Shown here in pieces: positions 1 through 8,325 of a stretch of DNA of 64,000 bases. This stretch comes from Chitinophaga sancti (GTDB lineage: Bacteria; Bacteroidota; Bacteroidia; Chitinophagales; Chitinophagaceae), in contig NZ_CP139972.1 in the NCBI RefSeq assembly GCF_034424315.1, positions 1,674,001 to 1,738,000 of the forward strand, in the 5' to 3' direction. Both the position numbers and the translations under genes were made by a program. The notes under the pieces are model-generated. The model was not told the origin of the DNA. It ran no database searches and worked only from the letters and a program-made list of their open reading frames with translations. Each line of letters opens with the position of its first letter. The stretch's first letter is position 1.

Positions 1-110
1 ATTTGTTCTTCTCCCTGCTTATCAGCAATGCACTCTTCTTTCATAGTTCATGAAAAGGTATTTTGATACTGTCATAAAATGTGGCTCCACTTTCACCTTC
101 TTCTTGCTAT

Positions 111-446
111 TTACGTCCACATCAACCCGTCTATTGGCTCAGGAATTAAAATATAACCATTTCGGTTTACAATGTTATTGACTTCATCAGCATGTGAAGG
201 CATTTCTAATCCAATGCCTAATTCAGGTTATATGAATCAGGTAATTCCTCATTGTTCTTCATTATTGAAAATTTCCAGTTGTCTTTATCGTTTATATAGA
301 TTGTAAACGTCAATTGGATGCGGGCGTATAACTTCTTTTTCTACTTCAGTAGCTGGGCCCACATAATCTGGTGAGCCTTCCTGAGTTGCTGTTACAATTC
401 AATTAGGATAAACCCGGTTAGCCCAATATCGCTTTGCCGTAAATAT
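111..446 (-). pseudogene. decayed gene of unknown function
   Basis: Read on the minus strand, this stretch gives three consecutive coding-like pieces in shifted frames. The first, in one frame with a single internal TGA near 399-401, contains VTATQEGSPDYVGPATEVEK. The second, in another frame, contains INDKDNWKFSIMKNNEELP. The third, back in the first frame at 227-111, contains PELGIGLEMPSHADEV and ends at a stop. The amino-acid composition is ordinary and unlike random AT-rich translation, so I read it as a gene broken by at least two frameshifts and a nonsense change. I do not recognise the family, and no start codon is evident. Confidence 0.45.
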
Positions 447-448
447 GC

Positions 449-713
449 ACAGCATTAATCCTAATCAGTACCCTGGAAACCTATTTTGCTGTCTTAGCCG
501 ATTATCCGGTTAATGACGGAAAAAGTATTCTGCCACCTAAAAAAATACAAACTACTTGGTATTTTTAATTACCTCAAACAGTAATAAATTGCAATTACCC
601 AAATGATGGCTGTAAAACCACAACGCAAAGTAATTATTCATTATGGCCCTCTATTTAACAGTTCACCTATTCTTTATACTGATGTATCATTGATCGGAAT
701 TGAGGTAGCATAA
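449..713 (+). pseudogene. decayed coding-like fragments, unknown function
   Basis: On the plus strand a coding-like piece runs to the stop at 566-568 and contains YFAVLADYPVNDGKSILPP. It is followed in another frame by a piece ending at 711-713 that contains VKPQRKVIIHYGPLFNSSP. Neither has a credible start. They look like remnants of one or two genes facing the minus-strand relic just upstream. The remaining DNA up to 914 holds no gene that I can support. The family is not recognised. Confidence 0.3.
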
Positions 714-914
714 ATGTCTTGTTCAGAGACATAAAAAAGTAAGCTTATCAGATTAGCATAATGACATAGGCATTTTTCACCCTATTCATCTATCGAAAAC
801 TTCGGACGTTCTTGCCTGCTGCATCCATTCTATTGTATGTCTCGCCCTTTGGCAGCATATTCAATATAGATCTCTTGCATTCAAATGCCGATTTAATCCT
901 AAATAAAATAATAC

Positions 915-2534
915 ATGACAACATTTACAAGAAGGAATGCCTGGAATAACAACGGCACATTCGACAATTCAGACCTTTTGTGGTATGCAAAGGCTGTCCA
1001 CGTAATGCAGTCGCTTCCTGTTAATCATCCTAATAGTTGGTGGTTCTACGCCGCAATTCATGGCGAATTCCTATTAAACCCGATACCGCCTCCACCGCCA
1101 CTCCCTGATTACACCTATTTGAACTGGGTAAATATCTCATACATTTCTCCTACTGCACAACTAAATACGCTTCCCTCTCAAAATTTAATCACCCTTTTCT
1201 GGAACCAGTGCCAGCATGGTACATGGTATTTTCTACCCTGGCACAGAGGTTATTTAGTTGCAATTGAAAACATTCTTCGTGATATAATAGTTAATCAATT
1301 AAATGGTCCTGCCGACTGGGCATTGCCATATTGGAATTACCTGAATAAATCTGAGAACAAAATTCCGCCCGCATTCACTGCTCAGTTTTTACCTGATAAT
1401 ACACCTAACCCTTTGTTAGTACCACAGAGGTATGGACTACGTGTAGATGTAGGAAATCGTGAAAATGAAGCCAATGATGAATGTCAATGGGATACGATTT
1501 TTTCCGAGGATTCCACTCCTGCCCAACCAGGTCCGGGTGACATATATGGCTATTATTATGGTGGCGGCGAAACCGAATTCAGTCACGATCCTAATTCACC
1601 GGAAACCGGCGACCTTGAACAAAATCCTCATAATTTTGTACACGGTATGGTAGGTGGTCAAAATAATAAGAAGATGCTTGGCTTGATGGGCGTACCAGAT
1701 ACAGCAGCACTTGATCCGGTTTTCTATTTGCACCATGCGAATATTGATCGTATGTGGACAGCATGGAATGTAACTGGGGAAAACGAAAATTCTACTGAGT
1801 CCAGTTGGCTGGCAGGACCTTCATCACAAGGCAATTCATTATTTGCCATGCCTTTGGATGCAGCCGGCACTCCATGGTATTACTCACCGGAAGATGTAAT
1901 TAATACCAGGGAATTGAAATACTCAGGATCTATATATTCTTATAGTTATGATGATTTGTCGTTAACGTCTTATGATAAGACTCCACCGAAGAAGGTGCGT
2001 GAAAATATATTAGGAAGACTGAATAAATTAGGTGTAATCGGAACTTTAAAAGATATTAAAATGCCGAAGATAACGAATAGTGAATTAGTGGGAGCAAGCA
2101 GTGATCTACTTAAACTAAGCGAGGGTGAAGTGAATACAACTGTTTTGCTCGATACTAATGCGTGGAAACCAGTTTCAAAGAGCTTTCTAAAAGCGTCTGT
2201 TAATGATATACCTGATGAAATTTTCATTCAACTAGAAGGTGTTAAAGGCGGTGGAGATGCAAACTTTCTTTCGATTTATGTAAATCAAAAGTTTGTTAAG
2301 TCCATTTCTCTTTTTGGCCTTCTCGCTGCATCGATTAAAAATGGCATTCATGGTGATGCTGGTCTTACTTTCAAGATCAATATTACCAATATCATTGACG
2401 ATCTGCAACTCGAAAACAATGTTGTTGATCTAAATTCACTGGATATCAGGATAAAGGCTAAAAACCCCATTCCTGATGGCGATGAAATTAGAATAGGTCG
2501 TATAGGAATTTATCGTGTAGAGAAAAAATCCTAG
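915..2534 (+). CDS. tyrosinase-family copper oxidase
   Basis: This is a type-3 dicopper enzyme of the tyrosinase/catechol oxidase family, which oxidises phenols with oxygen to quinones. The CuA ligands are visible as His49 (AIHGEF), His101 (CQHG) and His110 (LPWHRGY). The CuB ligands are His239 and His243 (PHNFVHG) and the HH pair at 273-274 in the family signature DPVFYLHHANIDRMW. The Cys99-x-His101 spacing matches the Cys-His thioether seen in fungal and plant enzymes. Residues from about 380 to 539 form a beta-rich C-terminal domain, as in plant polyphenol oxidases, where it can shield the active site. No signal peptide is seen, so it is probably cytoplasmic unless exported another way. 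The next gene starts 8 bp after the stop, which suggests co-transcription. The family call is firm; the substrate is unknown. Confidence 0.93.
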   Translation: MTTFTRRNAWNNNGTFDNSDLLWYAKAVHVMQSLPVNHPNSWWFYAAIHGEFLLNPIPPPPPLPDYTYLNWVNISYISPTAQLNTLPSQNLITLFWNQCQHGTWYFLPWHRGYLVAIENILRDIIVNQLNGPADWALPYWNYLNKSENKIPPAFTAQFLPDNTPNPLLVPQRYGLRVDVGNRENEANDECQWDTIFSEDSTPAQPGPGDIYGYYYGGGETEFSHDPNSPETGDLEQNPHNFVHGMVGGQNNKKMLGLMGVPDTAALDPVFYLHHANIDRMWTAWNVTGENENSTESSWLAGPSSQGNSLFAMPLDAAGTPWYYSPEDVINTRELKYSGSIYSYSYDDLSLTSYDKTPPKKVRENILGRLNKLGVIGTLKDIKMPKITNSELVGASSDLLKLSEGEVNTTVLLDTNAWKPVSKSFLKASVNDIPDEIFIQLEGVKGGGDANFLSIYVNQKFVKSISLFGLLAASIKNGIHGDAGLTFKINITNIIDDLQLENNVVDLNSLDIRIKAKNPIPDGDEIRIGRIGIYRVEKKS

Positions 2535-2542
2535 CATTATTT

Positions 2543-3304
2543 ATGAAACTTTCAAGGAGAACCCGGATTCAAATCAATCTGCTAATCGTATTCATCAGCA
2601 TTTTTGTTTGGGTGTTGCTTATAATGAATCCTGGTCATATTATGACCATAGAACATTGTCATGTTTCAGACTCAGGCCCATCTGGAACATCCTTAAAAAT
2701 GCTGCTTGATATGAATCCATTTTCATCGCAATTAGTCGGCTGGGGATTGATGGTCATAGCCATGATGCTTCCAAAGTTGATTACACCCATCCAGCACATC
2801 TACAAGTTCAGCTTCAGACGCCGTCGTTTCTTGTCAGCGCTGCTATTTGTATTAGGCTATACAACGGTTTGGATGATGGCGGGCATTGTTATGATTATTG
2901 CACGACTTGGACTTCAACTGTTGATGCCCAATTCATATTATTCGGCAATCGGGCTAGGGATCATCGCAATCATCTGGCAATTTTCTCCTATCAAACAGCA
3001 ATACCTTAACCGTGGGCATGATCACAAAATCCTGGCTGCATATGGATGGCAAGGCTATCAGGATGCGTTACTTTTTGGAGTAATGCACGGTGTATACTGT
3101 GTTGGTTCTGGCTGGGCAATTATGTTATTTCCCATGTTATTACCGCACGGTCACAATCTTGCTATGATCATAGTCACCTTTATAATGCTTAGTGAACACC
3201 TGGAGCATCCTCAGGTTCCACGTTGGCGTATCAGTTTTCCTGGAAAACTGGCACGGATTATTATTGCCCAAACACAATTAAGACTAAAGCAACAGTATAT
3301 TTAA
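2543..3304 (+). CDS. DUF2182 predicted metal-binding integral membrane protein
   Basis: A polytopic inner-membrane protein with about five to six hydrophobic segments. The layout matches DUF2182: the GLMVIAMMLPKLITP segment near residue 70, a GYTTVWMMAG segment, and a C-terminal half with MHGVYCVGSGWAIMLFPML followed by a HLEHP motif. DUF2182 proteins are annotated as predicted metal-binding membrane proteins, but no biochemical role is established. It starts 8 bp after the tyrosinase stop, so the two are very likely one operon. My inference is a role in metal, perhaps copper, supply or in membrane coupling for the tyrosinase. The last 30 residues are basic and probably cytoplasmic. Confidence 0.75.
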   Translation: MKLSRRTRIQINLLIVFISIFVWVLLIMNPGHIMTIEHCHVSDSGPSGTSLKMLLDMNPFSSQLVGWGLMVIAMMLPKLITPIQHIYKFSFRRRRFLSALLFVLGYTTVWMMAGIVMIIARLGLQLLMPNSYYSAIGLGIIAIIWQFSPIKQQYLNRGHDHKILAAYGWQGYQDALLFGVMHGVYCVGSGWAIMLFPMLLPHGHNLAMIIVTFIMLSEHLEHPQVPRWRISFPGKLARIIIAQTQLRLKQQYI

Positions 3305-3502
3305 CAGAGAGGTTCCTTTTTATTTACGGCAATTGTTCAAAATTAATTTACCCAAGCGGATGAACGGAGTAATCTTATATTTTTTCGTACCAGATTTTCC
3401 AATCATTGACTACAAACAGGATATAGGATCGATAGCTGCAATCCCTTCTGGTGGCTGCTAATAATAGCCTATCCTAATGGTAGGCTACGATCATATTGTT
3501 CT

Positions 3503-3545
3503 TATCATATCAGCAGATGGGCTTACCTCATCTGCTGATATGATA
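3503..3545. repeat. perfect 17-bp inverted repeat
   Basis: The arms at 3503-3519 and 3529-3545 are exact reverse complements over 17 bp, separated by a 9-nt loop. The stem is only moderately GC-rich and no long T run follows on either strand. It lies about 200 bp after the DUF2182 stop, so it may act as the end of the tyrosinase transcript. It could equally be a remnant of a small mobile element or a regulator site. Confidence 0.6.
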
Positions 3546-3601
3546 AATTGGGCACTATGTAGTTTAAAAAACAAACAAGAATAGCTATAAATTATATCAA
3601 A

Positions 3602-3847
3602 ATCAGTTGCAATGAAAACTGGGGTAATGGCAGCCAGAAGTTTTGATTTCATTGTTGGAAGAAAAACATGGCCGCCTACCTTGAACAATCCCGGTCTGGA
3701 AATGGAGTACATGCATGGATTTTCTTTGAAAACCCATGCCTGGCAAAAAAGTCAGAAAGTATTACTCTCATTATTGACGAGTCATATATCCCGCTGAAGA
3801 AGATTTATAAGAAAGCTGTGTGTTATAAATCGCCACAAACGGTTTGA
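3602..3847 (+). pseudogene. relic of a TOTE-type archaeo-eukaryotic primase
   Basis: In the frame of position 3602 the DNA reads SCNENWGNGSQKF, then a TGA stop, then HCWKKNMAAYLEQSRSGNG continuing as VHAWIFFENPCLAKKS and ending at a TGA at 3845-3847. The block YLEQSRSGNGVHAWIFFE closely resembles the conserved segment (Y-[LIV]-E-x-SRSGNG-x-H-x-W-[IL]-FF) of the primase domain in TOTE conflict-system and related helicase proteins. Those proteins are normally several hundred to over 800 residues long, so only a short fragment survives. After LAKKS the similarity fades, so internal deletion is likely. The domain identification is from memory of the family and not from a search. Confidence 0.6.
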
Positions 3848-4044
3848 TGGAGTAGATTGTGGAAACCCAGCAGATTATGCCTGGGAGCTGCAATTTAATC
3901 CCACTAAGTGCTGCCTGAATTAAAAGTAGTTTGACGCTGAAAATATATTTCACTCCTTTAAAAACTTTCAATATCTTACAATTATGAAATGATATATTGT
4001 TTGTGTAAAGTAGTTCCTTCAATTATCCTTTAACCCTCAAAATT

Positions 4045-5502
4045 ATGAAACGCCCCCTCTACAACCACGCTATTCTCATTATTTGTTTGATCTTTATGGG
4101 CTGCGGTAGCCCCACTTCTGTAACACAGCAGGCATCTTCCTTTGATAGCAGTATTGTATTCAGTCCATTCCCCCCGGTTGAACTGGATAGTAACGCTACG
4201 CCGGCACAGCTGGTTTCTTTTGCATGGAATGAATTCCTTGCCTTGAACTGGAAGTCCTCATACAGTAAAAATAACAAACGCGATTACCCTGATACCTCCT
4301 GGTCCTACGCGTCTGACAAGCTCCCTTTTCCTGATCTGGTAGTTTGGGAAACATATGCGCACCGTTCAGAGCTACGGCCTTACAGCGACAAGATGCTCCC
4401 TTTCGACAATCCGCCTCATTACAGCTTCGGCGACCAGCTCTATCCGCAGAATGCACAAACCAGTTTTAAGCTCTTCCATAACCTGGACGAGAATAATGAG
4501 ATTGGCTCTTGTGATGTATTTGCGCATGTGAACAAATACCAGCAACAATACCAGGTACTTTACCAGGCAAAAGTGAACAGGCAGGAGTATCAATATATTT
4601 ATGATAATTATCCAACCAAGGCCCGTTTACTGGCAGCAACCACCCATACCACCCGCTTGATCCAGGATAGCGTTGCTGCTTATTACGGAACAGGTGCTCC
4701 CTGCGATTGTCCTCCCGGTAAGAACATCCTTTGCCTTCCCTGTGGCGGCAGCCAGGGTGCAGGCCCAGGCAGTATTGAAATTAAAACCGCCTGGAGAAGA
4801 CTGACAACGGAAGATGATCCCTCAAGGTTCTTCACCCGTACTGTTATTACCTATAGCTTACGAGGAGATAGCATTATTTATGTAAATGATACTTACGGCC
4901 TGATTGGTCTGCATATCATTCACAAAACCCGCAATTATCCCGCTTTTGTGTTTGCTACTTTTGAACAGGTAGATGTAGAAGATGCTAATATGGGCCTGGT
5001 GACACTGAATAGTAAAGGGAATGATAGTGGCCCACTGCAGACATATAAACGCCTGCATCCCATCACTGATATCGCAAATGAATCTACAAAGTATGTACAT
5101 GACCAATTGAAAAAACGGAACCCGAAGTCCATCTGGCAATACTACCGCCTCACTGGTGTACAAGGCAAGCCTACCAAAGATTCCAGCTCCTTCAATTACT
5201 TCCTTGCTAACTATGTAATAGAATCTGATTCCACATTGGCTAATTTCCACGGCGGTGGCATTGGAACACCCTTTAACGATAGCACGAACCTGTTGTACCA
5301 GGGAAAGCGAATCACCATGGGAGGCTGCCAGGGATGTCATGGTGTGGCACAGCTGCATGCATCCGGTGATTTCTCCTTCCTGTTGGATACAGTGGGGAAA
5401 CCGGTATACAGGCCAGATATTGGCTTAACTAGTTCCAAGCTACAGCTGTATATCAAAGCATTCCGGGCATTCAGCCCTGCACATAAAGGATCAACTAAAT
5501 AG
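4045..5502 (+). CDS. haem-binding (CxxCH) lipoprotein
   Basis: The N-terminus is a lipoprotein signal: basic start, hydrophobic core, and the lipobox FMGC at about residues 17-20, so the mature protein is lipid-anchored. A single c-type haem motif, CQGCH, lies at residues 428-432 near the C-terminus, as in Cys-Cys-His haem attachment. The rest is a roughly 400-residue domain rich in aromatic residues that I do not recognise; a Cys-rich loop (CDCPP followed by CLPC) lies near residues 218-230. It is downstream of the tyrosinase/DUF2182 pair but separated from it by 740 bp. A periplasmic or surface electron-transfer role is likely from the haem site. Its partner is unknown. Confidence 0.8.
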   Translation: MKRPLYNHAILIICLIFMGCGSPTSVTQQASSFDSSIVFSPFPPVELDSNATPAQLVSFAWNEFLALNWKSSYSKNNKRDYPDTSWSYASDKLPFPDLVVWETYAHRSELRPYSDKMLPFDNPPHYSFGDQLYPQNAQTSFKLFHNLDENNEIGSCDVFAHVNKYQQQYQVLYQAKVNRQEYQYIYDNYPTKARLLAATTHTTRLIQDSVAAYYGTGAPCDCPPGKNILCLPCGGSQGAGPGSIEIKTAWRRLTTEDDPSRFFTRTVITYSLRGDSIIYVNDTYGLIGLHIIHKTRNYPAFVFATFEQVDVEDANMGLVTLNSKGNDSGPLQTYKRLHPITDIANESTKYVHDQLKKRNPKSIWQYYRLTGVQGKPTKDSSSFNYFLANYVIESDSTLANFHGGGIGTPFNDSTNLLYQGKRITMGGCQGCHGVAQLHASGDFSFLLDTVGKPVYRPDIGLTSSKLQLYIKAFRAFSPAHKGSTK

Positions 5503-5880
5503 GACAGACAGGAAGCAATAGCTGAACATAGCCCAAAAGAGATAGCCGGAAGGGCATCCAACAGGAGTTACATTATGCTAAACGTGGCTTAAATTATGAA
5601 TTGGTTGATAGAATCAGATCTAACTATAAAAATACACTAAAGAGGAAAGACTCGTAATAAAGAAGTGAAAGGGTGACTGGTATGCTTTGAAATACTCAAA
5701 GCACACGTATAAGTGCTATCCTCGCTGAGATCCAGCTGGATATACCACATATGGCAGGTCCGGGCAGGTATCTCCCTGCCCGGCAATTTCACTTCGCTTC
5801 CTGTTATGCAACAAACGAAGAAAAAAAGAAAGCATCTGATAATATGTTGCTCCATTTACGCTGAAAACCTATTGTAATAT
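5503..5880. other. gene-free stretch with a GC-rich hairpin
   Basis: No gene is supported here. A 9-bp perfect GC-rich hairpin sits at 5760-5783 with a 6-nt loop. It lacks a T run on either strand but lies between the convergent genes ending at 5502 and 5881, so it may contribute to termination. Open frames on both strands across it lack coding character. Confidence 0.4.
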
Positions 5881-6339
5881 TTACTTAATACTCCCATCAT
5901 CATGCATTAGCTGCGGTCCTTCCGGCCTGTCCATTACATTATGAATGAATAAGTCATAACATGCCAGCCGCTCTTTATCCGTCAGCCTGATCTTATAACG
6001 ATCCAGCTGCTTCTGCAGGTTAAGAATATTATTTTCCATCCTATCATCTCCGATAATAGTAAACCAGGTAACTCCTTTTAACAGGACATAGCTTTGACTA
6101 TGTGAGATATTGGCTGCAAATCCTATAATGCTGATATTACCCTTTACTGCTATCTTTTCCTTCAGGACACTATTCAACTCCTTTGCCAAATGAGTAGTAT
6201 CCTCCGGCGCATGATCCCAAAACTGACCGTTCGTGATCAGGAACTTTAAAATAATGCTATCCGTGGCAGATAATTTTTTCTGTGCTATCACTGATGTTCC
6301 CATCAGTATTAATAGCGCACAGATCATGAGATTTTTCAT
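5881..6339 (-). CDS. small exported protein, unknown function
   Basis: A 152-residue protein with a clear Sec signal peptide: MKNLM, a hydrophobic core, and a cleavage-type end VIAQ at about residue 20, a common ending for exported Bacteroidota proteins. The mature part is mixed alpha/beta and contains a GDDRMENNILNLQKQLDRYK segment that is probably helical. I do not recognise a domain. It is the last gene of a loose minus-strand group with the lipoprotein at 6703-7083, from which it is separated by about 360 bp. Confidence 0.65.
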   Translation of the reverse strand: MKNLMICALLILMGTSVIAQKKLSATDSIILKFLITNGQFWDHAPEDTTHLAKELNSVLKEKIAVKGNISIIGFAANISHSQSYVLLKGVTWFTIIGDDRMENNILNLQKQLDRYKIRLTDKERLACYDLFIHNVMDRPEGPQLMHDDGSIK

Positions 6340-6396
6340 TTAGCAATCATCAATTTATCACTCTCTTTTTTAAGAAGAGCCTGAAAATATTACAGC

Positions 6397-6678
6397 TCAA
6401 TAAAAAAAGACACCTGGCTGAATCAGCAATATGGGCCAAATTGAATCCGGCGCTGCATAAGGATATCCCGGGCTTAAACAGCTGACAGGCAGTGTCAGTA
6501 ACAGGCTGTTTGTCACCCAATCTCCGAACAACGGATCTGTAGGATAGATCGACAATACTGAAATCGTTCGCCAAAAAACGTATGCAAACGAAATCAGGCC
6601 AGCATATGTATAAGCGCCTTTTTTTTCGTAAAATGCTATGATCGATAATAAAAAATAGATACTGCCAATACTGCGCAA
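6397..6678 (-). pseudogene. possible 5'-truncated membrane protein
   Basis: On the minus strand this frame encodes about 93 residues with three hydrophobic stretches (IYFLLSIIAFYEKKGAYTY, LISFAYVFWRTISVLSI and WVTNSLLLTLPVSCL). The spacing of charged residues is typical of real membrane proteins. There is no ATG; the frame would have to open at a TTG just after an in-frame stop. That suggests either a truncated gene or chance. An overlapping frame (6350-6685) has no such pattern. Low certainty. Confidence 0.3.
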
Positions 6679-6702
6679 CTAACAACCAGGCGTTTTTTCA
6701 GG

Positions 6703-7083
6703 TTAATCGCTTATGAAACTATCGATCAACCATTGATTACCCACTTTTTTCAGGTGAAACACTGTGGCAACAGTCATCTCTCCCTGGGTATTAGTTGCAA
6801 TAATTGTAGTTGCTGCTGTTGAGGTTTTATCTTCCCTATAATTATACCGCTTTTTATTGTTTATATATTTAGCCTTTTGAGACGGAGTCATACCGTCTGA
6901 AAATTTCTTAATATTTTGTAATGCTTTAAGATTATCATCATTGGGAATGAGCAGCTTGTTCGCTTTTATAAGATCAAAATTATCAATAGCAGAAAGGAAG
7001 TCTTTTACTACATCTTTGGAACTTTTCTGAGCATCACAGCTTATTGTTAATAAGGTAATACAAAATAAAAATAAGTAGTTCAT
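6703..7083 (-). CDS. small lipoprotein with NTF2/DUF4878-like domain
   Basis: A 126-residue lipoprotein. The signal ends in the lipobox LTISC at residues 12-16, giving a lipidated Cys16 followed by DAQK. The mature domain has the pattern of the small DUF4878/NTF2-like fold found in many Bacteroidota lipoproteins: an opening helix (VVKDFLSAIDNFDLIKANKL), a middle helix, then two or three strands ending WLIDSFISD. Such proteins are usually periplasmic or surface-anchored and of unknown role. The signal and lipobox are clear; the fold assignment is tentative. Confidence 0.7.
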   Translation of the reverse strand: MNYLFLFCITLLTISCDAQKSSKDVVKDFLSAIDNFDLIKANKLLIPNDDNLKALQNIKKFSDGMTPSQKAKYINNKKRYNYREDKTSTAATTIIATNTQGEMTVATVFHLKKVGNQWLIDSFISD

Positions 7084-7448
7084 AGTATAGTGTTATTTGT
7101 CTGAATGAATTACTGCTTGTTATAAACCGGGCATTACTTCCTTATAAAGGATCTCCCCACAATTCAGGCCTATATAGGTATCTTCTTCATAATAAAAATT
7201 TCACACGGGTAATATGGGTGGCAGATGAATCTATAGTAAGAGGACTGTAGGCTTGATCATTCTTTTTGCCAGTATTGCTCCCGGTATAAAAAGGCTGGAA
7301 TTTGGTAACGCATAAAATTGGCCAATAAGATAATGGTACAAATTTAGCAACAACAATTTATTATTCATAATTTTTATATATAAGGCAGAATATTCATTTA
7401 GCTTTGTCCGTTTCAACAGACGTATGGTGATGAAAAGCATTGTTTAAG

Positions 7449-7490
7449 TTTTCAAAAAAAGGCTATATGGATAAAGCTTTTCATGGCTAC
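7449..7490 (+). pseudogene. short relic of the pRiA4b ORF-3 family gene
   Basis: The segment at 7461-7490 matches the intact gene at about 8922-8951 at roughly 26 of 30 positions by eye, including the run ggctatatggataaa that encodes GYMDK. The few bases upstream (a TTTTC run) also line up. Nothing longer survives around it. It is best read as a leftover of a former extra copy of the 8762-9328 gene. Confidence 0.55.
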
Positions 7491-7597
7491 TTCTACATGA
7501 TAAAGATGCCCTTCCAGCCATTGCAATGGGCCTTCTCTATATTTGTTGTACCTGGAGGATTTACTTATTTTTCTTTAAATTTCTGATCATACTTAAT

Positions 7598-7680
7598 AAT
7601 TGGTTCGAGAGCGTTCCGCGACTGGGGCACGATGAAAAAGGGTGTAACGCCAGAGGTAATACCTTCGGCGTTTTTGTTTT
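7598..7680 (+). other. tRNA-end-like segment followed by a terminator hairpin
   Basis: The segment begins aattggttcgagagc, then ctggggc, an aaaaag run and a hairpin. The hairpin at 7646-7672 pairs aacgcc with ggcgtt and continues inward with one mismatch and a G-T pair; it is followed by a T-rich tract to 7680, as in Rho-independent terminators. The ggttcga core resembles a tRNA T-loop, but there is no tRNA body upstream. The same order of blocks recurs at 13859-13938. Confidence 0.45.
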
Positions 7681-7817
7681 CATTGAGATTCGTTACTATT
7701 CTTGTTTTATAAATGAAATTCGGACAATAATGTTATTCTGGAGTTAGTTGTGCAACTTATAATATTTGAGATGTTAAATTGTAATTATTCAGCTTTTTTA
7801 ACACCCCAAAAATTATC

Positions 7818-8045
7818 ATGACACCTTATCAAAATTTGGGAAGGGATTCAGGTATCCCCTCATATGAAATTGGAAGCACTTCAATAACTGTCCAATTTAA
7901 TACGGGGGCGACATACCCATATGATTATAATAATCCGGGTAGCTCTCATGTTGAACAAATGAAATCACTCGCGCGGGCTGGACGAGTCTTAAATAGCTAC
8001 ATAGGTAAAAATGTTAGATCCAACTATGCTGCTAAATTGAATTAA
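7818..8045 (+). CDS. small KTSC-like domain protein
   Basis: A 75-residue protein whose pattern resembles the KTSC domain: an opening Ser with a short strand (STSITVQFNTGATYPYDY), a central helix (HVEQMKSLARAGRVLNSYI) and a basic end. KTSC domains occur alone or fused to nucleic-acid enzymes and their function is poorly known. Here it is a stand-alone gene followed about 95 bp later by a strong terminator. It has no signal peptide, so it should be cytoplasmic. The domain call is moderately sure. Confidence 0.65.
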   Translation: MTPYQNLGRDSGIPSYEIGSTSITVQFNTGATYPYDYNNPGSSHVEQMKSLARAGRVLNSYIGKNVRSNYAAKLN

Positions 8046-8138
8046 CACTTATTGCGAACTCAATGCAGTATCAGTGGATGCGGAGTTGACAAATCATTTA
8101 ATATAGGGTTCGTTTCCTCCCCTGTCCTGGCAAAATAA

Positions 8139-8175
8139 AAGGGAAGACCCGCTCTTAAAGCGAGTCTTCCCTTTT
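8139..8175 (+). terminator. Rho-independent terminator after the KTSC-like gene
   Basis: The arms 8139-8153 and 8159-8173 pair over 15 bp with a single mismatch and a 5-nt loop, and the stem runs into a short T tract. It lies about 95 bp after the stop at 8045. It also separates that gene from the next one at 8326. Confidence 0.8.
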
Positions 8176-8325
8176 ATACAAATTCAGCCCACAGCATAAC
8201 TCATTAATTTTCAACACCATTATTATTCAATCATTAATTATCGCATAATAATTTACATCACCATATATTACTGCCAGAATTATCTAAAATTTCCGAAGTT
8301 TGCGTTTCATCAAAGCCTTAATACT

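Larger units (their letters stand above)
7084..7817. other. gene-poor stretch holding relics and a terminator
   Basis: No intact gene is supported. It contains a short relic of the pRiA4b ORF-3 family gene (7449-7490), a tRNA-end-like segment starting at 7598, and a plus-strand terminator-like hairpin (7646-7680). Short open frames at 7231-7440 (minus) and 7526-7747 (plus) lack coding character. Confidence 0.5.

Noticed and set aside
3612..3797. 61-codon plus-strand frame
   Set aside because: The coding signal in this stretch lies in a different frame (the primase relic), so this one is a shadow.
4858..5358. 166-codon minus-strand frame
   Set aside because: It is fully antisense to the haem-binding lipoprotein gene, which has clear lipobox and CxxCH motifs.
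6350..6685. 111-codon minus-strand frame
   Set aside because: It overlaps a frame with better membrane-protein character and has no domain or signal.
7526..7747. 73-codon plus-strand frame
   Set aside because: It runs through the tRNA-end-like block and the terminator hairpin, and shows no coding character.
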